Shown: piece by piece, positions 9,094 to 18,104 of the stretch
Position numbering within the stretch: position 1 is the first letter of the stretch
Layout: each line of letters starts with the position of its first letter
Source of the DNA: VAXT01 sp963827725
Lineage (GTDB): Bacteria > Actinomycetota > Thermoleophilia > Gaiellales > Gaiellaceae
Assembly (NCBI GenBank): GCA_963827725.1
Contig: CAWHBM010000001.1
Location: 372,001-436,000, forward strand
Reading direction: 5' to 3'
DNA: 64,000 nt
The notes under the pieces: generated by a model
What the model was told of the DNA's origin: nothing
Databases searched by the model: none
Seen by the model: only the letters and a program-made list of their open reading frames with translations
Program-made: the position numbers and the translations under genes

Positions 9094-10476
9094 GTGACCA
9101 CGACCGCCGCCGCGATCGAGGTTGACGAGGCTGCATTTCGCGGCCCCCTCGTTCGTCCGGGAGATCCGGATTACGACCTCCATCGCAAGATCTGGAACGG
9201 CTCGTTCGACAAGCACCCTGCAGTGATCGTTCGTTGCGCAGGTGTCGCGGACGTGATCGCCGCAGTGAAGCTCGGGCGGGCGAGCGGCCTGCCGGTTGCG
9301 GTGCGGAGCGGTGGTCACTCGTTCGCGGGCCTGTCGGTGGAAGACGACGCATTGATGATCGACCTCTCTCCGATGAAGGGCGTGCGCGTCGATCCCGAGC
9401 AGCGCACGGCTCGCGTGCAAGCGGGCGTCCTGCTCGGCGAGCTCGACAGGGAAACGCAGGCGTTCGGGCTCGCGGTCCCGTCGGGCATCGTGACGCACAC
9501 CGGTGTCGCGGGGCTCACGCTCGGCGGCGGGATCGGCTGGATCATGCGCAAGCACGGCTTGTCGGTCGATCAGCTCGTCTCGGTGGATCTCGTGACTGCC
9601 GACGGAGAGTTCGTCAAGGCGAGCGCGGATGAGAACCCGGACCTCTTCTGGGGCGTGCGCGGGGGTGGCGGAAACTTCGGGATCGTCACGGAGTTCGAGT
9701 TCCGCTGCGTGCCACTGGGAACGCAGGTGCTGGCGGGGCCTATCTTCTGGCCGATGGAGGCCTCGGGGGAGGTCCTTCGCTTCTATCGCGACTGGGTTGC
9801 GGATGCGCCGGACGAGTTGATGACGATCATCATCCACCGCAAAGCGCCGCCGCTGCCCTTCGTCCCGAAGGAGCTGCACGGGAAGCCGGTCGTGATGGTC
9901 ATCCCCTGCTGGGTCGGCGATCTCGAGGCAGGAGAGAAGTTCATCCGGCCGCTGAGGGAGTTCGGCTCGCCGGTCGCGGACGTCTGCTCTCCGAAGCCGT
10001 ATCTGGTGCACCAGGCGATGTTCGACCCAAGCTTCGTGCCTGGCCGTTGGTACTACTACAAGAGCTGCGACGTCGCCGAGCTGAGCGACGAGATCATCGA
10101 CATCACCGTCGAGCACTCGCTCCAGATCGCCTCGCCGCTGACGTCCTTCCCCATCTGGCAAATGGGCGGGGCGGTCAGCCGGGTGGGCGAAGAAGAGACC
10201 TCGTTCAACGGCCGCACGGCGGGCTTCACGTACAACATCGGCGCGTCAACGGAAACGAGCGAGGGCTTCGACGAGGAGCGCGAGTGGGTGCGAGGCTTCT
10301 GGTCAGCCTTGGAGCCATGGCACGAGGGCGTGTACGTGAACTTCCTGGGCGACGAGGGGACCGAACGGGTCCGCCAGTCCTACGGGCCGGACAAGTACGA
10401 CCGGCTACAGGGCTTGAAGCAGAAGTACGACCCGGACAACTTCTTCCGGATCAACCAGAACATCCCGCCCAGCTAG
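9094..10476 (+). CDS. FAD-linked oxidase, berberine-bridge-enzyme type
   Basis: 460 residues. An FAD_binding_4 domain carries RSGGHSFAGLSVEDD, where the His is the covalent FAD attachment residue of this family, and the FAD-contacting glycine loops TLGGGIGWIMRK and GGGGNFGIV. The C-terminal BBE motif is DPDNFFRINQNIPPS. Such enzymes oxidise sugars, alcohols or secondary metabolites with O2. The second FAD-linking Cys was not identified with confidence. The start is GTG. Confidence 0.9.
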   Translation: MTTTAAAIEVDEAAFRGPLVRPGDPDYDLHRKIWNGSFDKHPAVIVRCAGVADVIAAVKLGRASGLPVAVRSGGHSFAGLSVEDDALMIDLSPMKGVRVDPEQRTARVQAGVLLGELDRETQAFGLAVPSGIVTHTGVAGLTLGGGIGWIMRKHGLSVDQLVSVDLVTADGEFVKASADENPDLFWGVRGGGGNFGIVTEFEFRCVPLGTQVLAGPIFWPMEASGEVLRFYRDWVADAPDELMTIIIHRKAPPLPFVPKELHGKPVVMVIPCWVGDLEAGEKFIRPLREFGSPVADVCSPKPYLVHQAMFDPSFVPGRWYYYKSCDVAELSDEIIDITVEHSLQIASPLTSFPIWQMGGAVSRVGEEETSFNGRTAGFTYNIGASTETSEGFDEEREWVRGFWSALEPWHEGVYVNFLGDEGTERVRQSYGPDKYDRLQGLKQKYDPDNFFRINQNIPPS

Positions 10477-10487
10477 CCTGCCCTGGC

Positions 10488-11555
10488 GTGAATCTTCCGC
10501 CGGTGCCCGCGAGTCTGGAACGAGCCGCGAGTTGGTCGTGGCGGCTGCTCGTTTGCGCCGTCGCCCTGTTCGTCGCGTTTGCGGTGCTCTGGTACCTGCG
10601 CGTGATCGTGCTACCGGCGATGGTGGCGCTGACGATCGCGCCCGCGCTAGCTCCTGTCGCGCAGCTGTTCCGAAGGCGACTCGATCGGGCTGCTGCCGCG
10701 CTCGCGCTCGTCGTCGGGCTCGCGGTCGTGGCGGGTCTGGTCGCGATCGTGACGACCTCGGTGCTCGCTCAGTACGAGGAGCTCGTCGACTCGGTCTCCC
10801 GGGCGGTGGGCGACATCACGGACCGCCTTGAAGGCGAGCCGTTCAACCTCTCACTGGACCGAACCGAGGATCTCCAGTCGTCGCTCGGAGACTCCTGGCG
10901 AGAAGCCTCCAGTTACGCCGCCGCGGGCGTCCAAACAGGGGTCGGCCTGGTCACGGGCCTGGTGCTGGCGATCGCCATCCTCTACTTCATCCTTCGTGAC
11001 GGCGCAGCGTTCTGGAACTGGATCCTGCGGCGCTTCTCGCCCGAGACCCGGCCGGCAGTCGACCGTGCCGGGCGGCGGGCGTGGGCTGTGCTCGGCGGCT
11101 TCATCAGGGGAACGGCGATCATCGCGGCGATCGACGCTGCGCTGATCGGGATCGGGCTCTGGCTCCTGGGCGTGCCGCTCGCGTTCGCGCTCGCCGTGCT
11201 CGTCTTCATCAGCGCGTTCGTGCCGTTCGTCGGCGCGTTCCTGTCCGGCCTCGTCGCCGTGCTTGTCGCCTTCGCAGACGGAGGGTGGCAGGTTGGGCTG
11301 GCGGCTCTGGCGATCGTGGTTGCCGTGCAGTTCATCGAAGGAAACTTCCTCCAGCCGATCGTCCAGAGCCGCACCGTCGACCTGCACCCTGCTGTCATCC
11401 TGCTCGCGGTCGCCGCCGGAGCATCGCTCTTCGGCATTCCCGGTGCCTATCTGGCGGTGCCCGTGATCGCCGTCGTGTTCGCAGTCGTCGCCTCGCTCCG
11501 GTCAGACCAGACAGCGCCCGGCGTGGTCTCGGGCGACGCGGGCTCTCGCCCGTAG
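10488..11555 (+). CDS. AI-2E family transporter (TqsA/PerM type)
   Basis: 355 residues, about eight membrane helices. The N-terminal pair (VCAVALFVAFAVLWYLRVIV, LALVVGLAVVAGLVAIVTTS) is followed by a soluble segment and C-terminal helices containing AFVPFVGAFLSGLVAVLVA and GNFLQPIVQSRTVDLHP, the hallmark of the family. Members export small molecules or exchange ions; the real substrate is usually unknown. The GTG start lies 12 bases after the FAD-enzyme stop, so the two genes are probably co-transcribed. Confidence 0.9.
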   Translation: MNLPPVPASLERAASWSWRLLVCAVALFVAFAVLWYLRVIVLPAMVALTIAPALAPVAQLFRRRLDRAAAALALVVGLAVVAGLVAIVTTSVLAQYEELVDSVSRAVGDITDRLEGEPFNLSLDRTEDLQSSLGDSWREASSYAAAGVQTGVGLVTGLVLAIAILYFILRDGAAFWNWILRRFSPETRPAVDRAGRRAWAVLGGFIRGTAIIAAIDAALIGIGLWLLGVPLAFALAVLVFISAFVPFVGAFLSGLVAVLVAFADGGWQVGLAALAIVVAVQFIEGNFLQPIVQSRTVDLHPAVILLAVAAGASLFGIPGAYLAVPVIAVVFAVVASLRSDQTAPGVVSGDAGSRP

Positions 11556-11573
11556 AGCGCATACGAGAGCTGG

Positions 11574-12683
11574 CTAGGCGTCGAAGGTGAGCACGGTGCG
11601 GATGCCCTCCTGTCGTTCCATCGCGGCGAAGGCGTCGTTCACTTCGTCCAGAGGGACCTTCTTTGTGACGAGCGCGGCCGCGTCGAACTCGCCGGCGAGC
11701 CAGCGCTCGACCAGCTGCGGCACCTGTGTCCTGCCTTTGACGCCACCGAACGAGGAGCCGGCCACTCTCCGTCCGGTGATCAGGAGACGCGGGACGAGGT
11801 CGAGCGTCTCGCCCTTGCCGGCAACGCCGATCATCGTCGCGAGGCCCCACGCCTCCCGGGCGGCCTCTACAGCCTGCTGCATCACGGCAACGTGGCCGGT
11901 TGCCTCAAACGTGTAGTCGGCGCCGAAGCCGCCGGTCTCCGATTTGATCCACTCGACCGTGTCGTCGTCGGCGGCGCGCGTATCGGTGGCGCCGTGTCTT
12001 TGTGCTTCGGCCAGGCGGCTGTCGGAGAGGTCGATCGCAATGATCCGCTGAGCACCTGCGAGCCGGCAGCCGATCACCGCGCCGAGCCCGACGAGGCCGC
12101 AACCTAGGACGACGCACGTCGAGCCGGCTTCCACTTGCGCCGTGTAGAGCGCAGCGCCGAGCCCCGTCGAGAGGCCGCACGCAAAGGGCGCACAGCCGTC
12201 GAGCGGCGCCTCCCGGTTGACCTTCGCGAGCGCGATCTCCGGCACCACTGTGTGCTCCGCGAACGTCGAGGTGCCCATGAAGTGCCGGAGCGGTTCGCCG
12301 TTGCGGGCGAAACGGGTGGTGCCGTCCGGCAGGAAGCCGACCCCTTGTTGATCCCGGATCGCGACGCAGCGATTCGTCCGAGGGTTACGGCAGTGGGCGC
12401 ACTCGCCGCACTCGGGCGCGAAGAGCGTCACAACGTGATCGCCCGGAGCGACGAGCGTCACACCGGGCCCGACCTCCTCGACGACGCCGGCCCCCTCGTG
12501 ACCCAGGACGCAGTCCGTGTATCCCGTCGGGTCGGCGCCCGAGGCGGCGAAGAGATCGGTGTGGCAAACGCCGCAGGCCTCGAGCCGCACGAGCGCCTCG
12601 CCCGCTTTGGGCTCCGCGAGCTCGACCTGCTGAACGACGAGCGGCTGTCCGAACTCCTCGAGCACCGCAGCCCTGACCTTCAT
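11574..12683 (-). CDS. Zinc-dependent alcohol dehydrogenase, class III-like
   Basis: 369 residues. Catalytic zinc ligands in CGVCHTD and GHEGAG plus a later Cys; structural zinc cysteines in CGECAHCRNPRTNRC; Rossmann loop GCGLVGLGA with Asp in IIAIDLSDSR favouring NAD. It resembles the glutathione- or mycothiol-dependent formaldehyde dehydrogenase branch, but the cofactor thiol is not decided by sequence. Divergent from the cysteine-synthase-like gene, 72 bases apart. Confidence 0.88.
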   Translation of the reverse strand: MKVRAAVLEEFGQPLVVQQVELAEPKAGEALVRLEACGVCHTDLFAASGADPTGYTDCVLGHEGAGVVEEVGPGVTLVAPGDHVVTLFAPECGECAHCRNPRTNRCVAIRDQQGVGFLPDGTTRFARNGEPLRHFMGTSTFAEHTVVPEIALAKVNREAPLDGCAPFACGLSTGLGAALYTAQVEAGSTCVVLGCGLVGLGAVIGCRLAGAQRIIAIDLSDSRLAEAQRHGATDTRAADDDTVEWIKSETGGFGADYTFEATGHVAVMQQAVEAAREAWGLATMIGVAGKGETLDLVPRLLITGRRVAGSSFGGVKGRTQVPQLVERWLAGEFDAAALVTKKVPLDEVNDAFAAMERQEGIRTVLTFDA

Positions 12684-12755
12684 CGGTCGATCCTACGAGT
12701 CAGGCACGAACGATGCGTCAGGCGTCCACGAGAGTCGGTAGGAGATCATCACCTG

Positions 12756-13685
12756 ATGGAGTCGATCCTCGACGCAATCGGGAACACGCCTCTCGTGCGC
12801 CTGCACCGCTGCGCGCCCCCGAACGGAGCAGAGCTGTGGCTGAAGCTCGAGCTCAGAAACCCGACCGGCTCGATGAAGGACCGGATGGCGCTCGCGATGA
12901 TCGAGGGAGCCGAGCGCGACGGTTTGCTCTCCGCCGGGGACACGGTCGTCGAGTACACGGGCGGCAGCACGGGCCCGGCGCTCGCGCTCGTCTGTGGGGC
13001 GAAGGGATATCGCGCTCTGATCGTGATGGCGGACTGCTTCACCGAGGAGCGCTTCCAGCTGATGCGCGCGCTCGGCGCGGAGATCGACGTCGTCGAGTCG
13101 GTCGAGGGTCGTCCGAAGGTGACTGCGAAGGACATCGAGAACATGGTCGAGCGAGCCGCGGAGCTCGCCCGCGCGCCTGGCCACTACGCGACCGATCAGT
13201 TCAACAACCCGTACATCGTCCCCGACCACCGAGATCGTCTCGGCAGCGAGATCTGGGAGCAGACCGGGGGCAGGGTGACCGCGTTCTGCCAGGGCATGGG
13301 AACCGCGAGCTCGGTGATGGGTGTCTCGGACGCGCTCAAGCCCCACGGTGTGTTCATCCAGGCGCACGAGCCGGCGGGATCGGCGGCGATCAGCGGCGGC
13401 GAGCGCGGGACGTTTGTGATCCAGGGCTGGACGGGGCTCGTCATGCCCCACTGGGACGCCGAAAAAGTCGATCACCTGGAGCCGATCGGGGACGACGAAG
13501 CGGTCGAGATGACGGCCCGGCTCGCGCGGGAAGAGGGCATCTTCGCGGGCATCTCGACCGGGGCGAACGTGGTCGGCGCGCATCGTCTCGCCGAGCGCCT
13601 AGGCACTGACGCGGTGATCGTGACCCTGGCCGTCGACACCGGCTTCAAGTACGTGAGCGTCAGCCCGTTCGCCGAGCTGAGTTGA
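12756..13685 (+). CDS. Cysteine synthase-family PLP enzyme
   Basis: 309 residues with the fold-type II signature. The PLP-binding Lys41 is in NPTGSMKDR, an asparagine-loop-like TGGSTGPALA follows, and the phosphate loop is GMGTASSVMG. The ending GTDAVIVTLAVDTGFKYVS matches cysteine synthase/cystathionine beta-synthase relatives. The amino donor and sulfur source are uncertain. Start ATG at 12756 shortly after a GGTAGGAG ribosome site. Confidence 0.88.
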   Translation: MESILDAIGNTPLVRLHRCAPPNGAELWLKLELRNPTGSMKDRMALAMIEGAERDGLLSAGDTVVEYTGGSTGPALALVCGAKGYRALIVMADCFTEERFQLMRALGAEIDVVESVEGRPKVTAKDIENMVERAAELARAPGHYATDQFNNPYIVPDHRDRLGSEIWEQTGGRVTAFCQGMGTASSVMGVSDALKPHGVFIQAHEPAGSAAISGGERGTFVIQGWTGLVMPHWDAEKVDHLEPIGDDEAVEMTARLAREEGIFAGISTGANVVGAHRLAERLGTDAVIVTLAVDTGFKYVSVSPFAELS

Positions 13686-13705
13686 GGCGGCTGGCGTTCT
13701 GCGAG

Positions 13706-14572
13706 CTAGTCGCCGAGTGCGGCTCGCGCCGCTGCTTCGAACGGCGTGAGCGTCAGAGGGATCAGGTCCCGGATTCGCTCGTCCTTGGCAACGGTCTCGT
13801 TGCGCAATCCTTCGATGAGGGGGCGGGCGACCGAGGCTTTCACAGGCGTGACGAGGTGGAGCCAATATGACGAGAGCCGGGGCGTGAGCACGGGAACCTC
13901 GACGATCAGCGGCTGCTTGCCGCGAATGGCCCCGACCCGCTCGATCATCTCCCTGTAGGTCATCACCTCAGGCCCGCCGGCGTCGAAGCTCTCCCCGATC
14001 GCTCGCGGATCACCGCAGACCCCGGCGAGGTACTCGATGACGTCCGTGAGCGCAATCGGCTGAGTTCGGACGCCGACCCAGCGAGGGCAGACCATTGCCG
14101 GCAACCGGTCGACCAGCGCGACCATCGTCTCGAAGCCCGCGCTGCCGCGGCCGACGACGATCGCCGCGCGCACGGTCGTGAGCGGGACGGGACCAGAGGC
14201 GAGCTCTTGTTCCGTCGCGAGGCGGCTACGTAGGTGCGGAGAGAGCTCTGGCGAGTCGTCGCCGAGGCCCCCCAGGTAAACGAGCTGGCTGAGCCCCGCT
14301 CGTCCGGCCTCCGCTGCGACCGTCCTCGCCGCGGCGCGATCGCGCTCGTCGAAGTCACGCCTTCCGAGCGAATGCACGAGGTAGTACGCGACGTCGACTC
14401 CCTTCAGCGCTCTTCGCACGGATGTGGCGTCGCTGGCGTCTGCTTGCAACCAGGTAGCACCGTCCCCCTGCCGTTGCTCTCGTGACAGCGCCACGACCTC
14501 ATGCGAACGTGCCAGCACGGGCAGGAGGGCGCTCCCGATCGTTCCGGTCGCTCCGAAGACTGCGACTCTCAT
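13706..14572 (-). CDS. NAD(P)-binding SDR/epimerase-like protein
   Basis: 288 residues. Atypical-SDR Rossmann loop MRVAVFGATGTIGSALLPVL at the very start, and a YYLVHSLG segment typical of the NmrA/DUF2867-like branch. The C-terminal part (VTPVKASVARPLIEGLRNE) resembles proteins adjacent to LitR regulators. ATG at 14572 overlaps the preceding stop as ATGA, so it is the third gene of a tightly coupled unit with the MerR/B12 regulator. The substrate is unknown. Confidence 0.82.
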   Translation of the reverse strand: MRVAVFGATGTIGSALLPVLARSHEVVALSREQRQGDGATWLQADASDATSVRRALKGVDVAYYLVHSLGRRDFDERDRAAARTVAAEAGRAGLSQLVYLGGLGDDSPELSPHLRSRLATEQELASGPVPLTTVRAAIVVGRGSAGFETMVALVDRLPAMVCPRWVGVRTQPIALTDVIEYLAGVCGDPRAIGESFDAGGPEVMTYREMIERVGAIRGKQPLIVEVPVLTPRLSSYWLHLVTPVKASVARPLIEGLRNETVAKDERIRDLIPLTLTPFEAAARAALGD

Positions 14573-15030
14573 CGCGCGTCCCGGACGAGGCGCGCGAAGA
14601 AACGGCGACTGATCAGGGAATGCACGCGTGCCTGCACCTGGAAATAGAACGCGCCCGCGAGCCGGGGGACGTACTCGGTCAGCGTCGAGCGCAGAATCAC
14701 GGGGTTGCCGCTCAACTGCTCGAGCGCGAGCTCTCCGCCGGGCCGGGCGACCAGCAGCCCGCCGACGATGGGATAGGTACACGTCACGGACCCGAGAGCG
14801 GCGAGGATCGCGGGACGCCCGAGCCTGATGAGGATCGGCCCTCGACCGAACAGGCGTAGATCGACACATCCATCCACCGCGTTCGCCTGCACGAGGCGCC
14901 GCGTCGTCGCCTCGACCTCACGCCAGTAGCTCGTGGCAAGCGCTTCAGCTCCCTGGGGCGAAGACTCGACAACCGGGCGCGCTGCCGTGACCGCCTCGTG
15001 CGACGTGACGGGTTTCGAGCCGCGGGTCAC
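14569..15030 (-). CDS. Small protein of unknown function in the CarH/LitR-like operon
   Basis: 153 residues from GTG at 15030, which overlaps the regulator stop as GTGA; its own stop overlaps the next start as ATGA. The core reads SYWREVEATTRRLVQANAVDG, then a mostly beta or hydrophobic middle (IVGGLLVARPGGELALEQL), and it ends FFARLVRDAR. I do not recognise a named family. The double overlap means it is made together with the photoreceptor-type regulator and the SDR protein and probably acts with them. Confidence 0.7.
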   Translation of the reverse strand: MTRGSKPVTSHEAVTAARPVVESSPQGAEALATSYWREVEATTRRLVQANAVDGCVDLRLFGRGPILIRLGRPAILAALGSVTCTYPIVGGLLVARPGGELALEQLSGNPVILRSTLTEYVPRLAGAFYFQVQARVHSLISRRFFARLVRDAR

Positions 15031-15905
15031 GCCTTTGTCGCCGCAACGCGGTCGGCTGCGGCCAGGGGGTCTGCTTCGAGGAACGTGCCGCCTACTTTCT
15101 CGGCAAGCGTCGCGTCGGCTCCTGGCCCGGCGAGCCAAACCTTCGCGATGCTCACCACGCGGCGCAGCTCCGCTTCCGAGCTCGAGAGGCGCTCCGGCGA
15201 GGTCGCGGCGATCACGATCGCGTGGGGCCCGAGCGAGCGAGCTATTTCGGTCAGCGTGTAGAGCGGCGTGTCCTGGCCGAGGTACGTGATGCGCCACCCT
15301 CGAGCTCGCAGGGCCAGCCCGAACGAGATCAGCCCCAAGTCGTGCTGCTCGTCGGGAGCGCATGCGAGCAGAGCACGCGGGCCAGCGCCGCGGTCCCAGC
15401 CTCTCGCAAGGCCGAGCAGCCTGCCTCGAAGGAGTTGGCTGGCGAAATGCTCTTGGCCTACCGAGGCCGTTCCGTTCGCCCAGCGTTCACCAAGCTCACT
15501 CAGGTACGGCAGCAGAACATCCGCGAGCACGGTCTCCAACGCGAACTCTGCGAGGAGAATGTCGAAGGCGCTTTGTGCGGCGCTCTCGTCCAGCACGTCA
15601 AGTGCCTCGCGAAGCTCCTGCGCACGGCGTTGCAGGATCGGTTCGCGGCTTCGCCGCGGCCGCCGCCGTTCGACTCGGCTCATGGTGAGGCGGGCCGCCT
15701 CGGCGGCGGACATTCCGTTCTGCAGGTGCGAGCGCATGAGTGAGACCCGCCGTTCATCGGCGGGGGAGTAGAGACGAAACCCGCCCTCGGTGCGAGTGGG
15801 GCGGAGCAGCCCGTACCGGCGCTCCCACGCGCGGAGAAGGTCGGCGCTGACGCCCGTGCGCCGGCTGAGCTCGCCGATTCGAAGTTGCTCCGTCGGGGCT
15901 TCCAT
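15027..15905 (-). CDS. MerR-family regulator with B12-binding domain, CarH/LitR-like light sensor
   Basis: 292 residues. N-terminal MerR helix-turn-helix (RIGELSRRTGVSADLLRAWERRYG). The middle holds the helical cobalamin-capping module with the W-x2-G-x3-V-x3-H signature (WANGTASVGQEHFAS). C-terminal Rossmann-like B12 domain with the base-off His motif DEQHDLGL. Known CarH proteins bind adenosylcobalamin and their operator in the dark and release it in light. The gene is divergent from a DUF378-fasciclin pair, and the intervening region carries matching direct repeats. Confidence 0.88.
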   Translation of the reverse strand: MEAPTEQLRIGELSRRTGVSADLLRAWERRYGLLRPTRTEGGFRLYSPADERRVSLMRSHLQNGMSAAEAARLTMSRVERRRPRRSREPILQRRAQELREALDVLDESAAQSAFDILLAEFALETVLADVLLPYLSELGERWANGTASVGQEHFASQLLRGRLLGLARGWDRGAGPRALLACAPDEQHDLGLISFGLALRARGWRITYLGQDTPLYTLTEIARSLGPHAIVIAATSPERLSSSEAELRRVVSIAKVWLAGPGADATLAEKVGGTFLEADPLAAADRVAATKA

Positions 15906-15913
15906 GGCTTCAT

Positions 15914-15985
15914 TCTACAGACATTGGACAAAACTTGACAGAGATGACGCTCAACCCTGTACGGTCTCTCGACAAATGCTGTACA
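15914..15985. promoter_or_regulatory. Candidate CarH-type operator: six TNNAC(A/G) repeats
   Basis: In the 94 bases between the divergent regulator and DUF378 gene, TNNACA occurs at 15914 (TctACA), 15925 (TggACA), 15935 (TtgACA), 15969 (TcgACA) and 15980 (TgtACA), with a near match TgtACG at 15958. They form two triads with 11/10 and 11/11 base spacing, one helical turn each. Operators of CarH-type regulators are, from memory, direct repeats of about this period. TtgACA could also be a -35 box of the rightward promoter. Confidence 0.65.
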
Positions 15986-15999
15986 GAAAGGAGCACACA

Positions 16000-16239
16000 G
16001 TGAAGAAGCTAGACATCCTCGCCGCCGTCCTTCTCGTCGTCGGTGGGATCAACTGGGGCCTCGTCGCCGTCGCCGAGTTCGATCTCGTTGCGGCGCTCGT
16101 CGGCCTCGAGTTCGGTGAGACCAACGCAGCCAGCCGTGTCGTTTACGGCCTGGTCGGCCTCGCCGCCGCCTATCAGGTGGTTCAGCAGGGCGCCATCCGG
16201 CGTCGCTGGAGCCACGATCCGCAAGTAACAACCGCCTAG
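16000..16239 (+). CDS. DUF378 small membrane protein
   Basis: 79 residues from GTG at 16000, with an AAAGGAG ribosome site 6 bases upstream. Two helices (LDILAAVLLVVGGINWGLVA and ASRVVYGLVGLAAAYQVV) and the DUF378 signature GGINWGLVAV. Likely controlled by the CarH-like operator just upstream. Function of the family is unknown. Confidence 0.88.
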   Translation: MKKLDILAAVLLVVGGINWGLVAVAEFDLVAALVGLEFGETNAASRVVYGLVGLAAAYQVVQQGAIRRRWSHDPQVTTA

Positions 16240-16257
16240 TTGAAAGGACAACGCACA

Positions 16258-16776
16258 ATGACCAAGCTCTTCGCAGCAATCCTCACCGCCGCCCTCCTCA
16301 CGTTCGCCGCTTTCGCGGCAGCGGGGACGGGCGCTGCGGCTCCGGCTCAGGAGCCGGCCGCCTCGAAGAACATCGTCCAGACCGCAGCCGCGGCCGGGCA
16401 GTTCAAGACGCTCGTCATGCTCGCCAAGCGCGCGGGACTGGCCGGCGCACTTACCAGCAAGACGAAGCTGACGGTGTTCGCACCCACGGATGCCGCCTTC
16501 AAGAAGGTGCCAAAAGCGACCTTGAGCAAGCTGCTCCGCAACCGCGCGCAGCTTCGGCGGGTGCTTCTCTACCATGTCGTCGCGGGTGATGTGAAGGCTG
16601 CCCAAGTGGTCGGGCTCAGCTCAGCCAAGACCCTTGCCGGCCCCTCCGTGCGGATCAAGGTTCGTGGCGGGAAGGTCTTTCTGAACGGCTCCACTCGGGT
16701 CGTGAAGACCGACATCGCCGCATCGAACGGCACGATTCATGTCATCAACAAGGTGCTCCTCCCGCCGGCAGGCTAG
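16258..16776 (+). CDS. Secreted fasciclin (FAS1) domain protein
   Basis: 172 residues from ATG at 16258. Signal peptide MTKLFAAILTAALLTFAAFAA, then one FAS1 domain with both conserved blocks: H1 LTVFAPTDAAFKKVP and H2 ASNGTIHVINKVLLP. FAS1 proteins act in adhesion outside the cell. It lies 18 bases after the DUF378 gene and ends before a strong terminator, so the two form a short operon. Confidence 0.9.
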   Translation: MTKLFAAILTAALLTFAAFAAAGTGAAAPAQEPAASKNIVQTAAAAGQFKTLVMLAKRAGLAGALTSKTKLTVFAPTDAAFKKVPKATLSKLLRNRAQLRRVLLYHVVAGDVKAAQVVGLSSAKTLAGPSVRIKVRGGKVFLNGSTRVVKTDIAASNGTIHVINKVLLPPAG

Positions 16777-16802
16777 AACCGCGCTCCGGCTCCAGGAACG
16801 AA

Positions 16803-16828
16803 CGGGCGGCCTTCGGGCCGCCCGTTTT
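16803..16828 (+). terminator. Rho-independent terminator after the fasciclin gene
   Basis: Perfect 9-bp stem CGGGCGGCC / GGCCGCCCG with TTCG loop followed by TTTT, 26 bases past the fasciclin stop. Confidence 0.9.
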
Positions 16829-16854
16829 CGTCGAGATGGTCTAAGCTCCCACTC

Positions 16855-18096
16855 GTGTTGAGGATGGTCGTTGCAGGGGGGCTCTCCGCCCTTGCTCTGT
16901 TGCTGGCGCCTGCTGTAGCCCAGCCTGCTTCGATCTACACACAGCCGGGCGCGGCAATTGCCCCCGCGAGCAGTCCTTCGGTCAAGCGCTTCGTCATCCA
17001 CGGGATCTATACGCGGGAGCAGCGCTCCCAGCTCGTAAGCGAGGGCTACGACATCGGCGAGGCTTACTGGGCCGATCACGTCGAGCTCTACGGGAGCGAC
17101 GCGCAGGCACAGACACTCGTCATGCGCGGCTTCAACGTCGTCCTGAGCGATGCCCCCGACGACTTCCCCCCGCCGGACTCGAATTACCACAACTACGCGG
17201 AGATGGTCGCCAACATGCAGGCACTTGCCGCGGCGCATCCGACCAAGGTGCGCCTGTTCTCGCTCGGGACCTCCTACGAGGGTCGGGACATCATCGGCGC
17301 GCGCATCTCGAACGACGCGACCGACAATCTCTCGGAGCCGGGTGTGTTCTACGTCGGCCAGCATCACGCACGCGAGCACATGACGGTCGAGGTCGTCCTC
17401 TCACTCATGCATCGATTCGTCGAGAAGCCGCTGCCCGCGAATCTCATCAACACTCGCCAGATCTACCTTGTCCCCACCCTGAACCCGGACGGCTCCGAGT
17501 ACGACATCGCGACCGGTAACTACCGCTCGTGGCGCAAGAACCGGCAGCCAGACCAGGGCATCTACGGCACCGACCAGAACCGCAACTACACCTACAACTG
17601 GGGCTGCTGCGGGGGCTCGAGCGGCAATCGGAGCAGCGAGACCTACCGCGGCGCGTTCCCGCTCTCGACTCCCGAGGACGCGCGCATGGCCGATTTCATG
17701 ACTGCGCACCCGAACATCAAGACAGGGATCAGCTACCACTCCTACGGAGACCTGATCCTCTACCCGTACGGGTACACGTTCGAGGACATCCCGCCCGACA
17801 TGACGCCCCTCGACCACCAGACGTTCGTGGCGATGGGCGCGGAGATGGCGCGCACGACGAACTACACGCCGCAGCAGTCGTCCGAGCTCTACATCACCGA
17901 CGGCGACTGGAACGACTGGATGTACGGAGCCATGCACCGCTACCCGATCACGATCGAGCTCAGCGGCTACGGCTACGGTTTCTATCCTCCCGACGAGTAC
18001 ATCCCGCAGGAGACCGCGAAGAATCACAACGCGGCGATTTTCCTCATGCGGATCGCGGACTGCCCGACGCAGATCGTCGCCGGCGGGGAGTGCTAG
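16855..18096 (+). CDS. Secreted M14 zinc carboxypeptidase
   Basis: 413 residues with an N-terminal signal (LSALALLLAPAVAQPAS). After a short pro-region, the M14 zinc motif HxxE is in GQHHAREHMTVE. Substrate-binding Asn-Arg lies in DQNRNYTYNWG, the third zinc His in GISYHSYGDLILYPYG and the catalytic Glu in ITIELSGYGYGFYPP. It resembles secreted actinobacterial carboxypeptidases that trim peptides outside the cell. Transcribed alone; the hairpin at 18105 ends it. Confidence 0.92.
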   Translation: MLRMVVAGGLSALALLLAPAVAQPASIYTQPGAAIAPASSPSVKRFVIHGIYTREQRSQLVSEGYDIGEAYWADHVELYGSDAQAQTLVMRGFNVVLSDAPDDFPPPDSNYHNYAEMVANMQALAAAHPTKVRLFSLGTSYEGRDIIGARISNDATDNLSEPGVFYVGQHHAREHMTVEVVLSLMHRFVEKPLPANLINTRQIYLVPTLNPDGSEYDIATGNYRSWRKNRQPDQGIYGTDQNRNYTYNWGCCGGSSGNRSSETYRGAFPLSTPEDARMADFMTAHPNIKTGISYHSYGDLILYPYGYTFEDIPPDMTPLDHQTFVAMGAEMARTTNYTPQQSSELYITDGDWNDWMYGAMHRYPITIELSGYGYGFYPPDEYIPQETAKNHNAAIFLMRIADCPTQIVAGGEC

Positions 18097-18104
18097 AGAG
18101 CATC

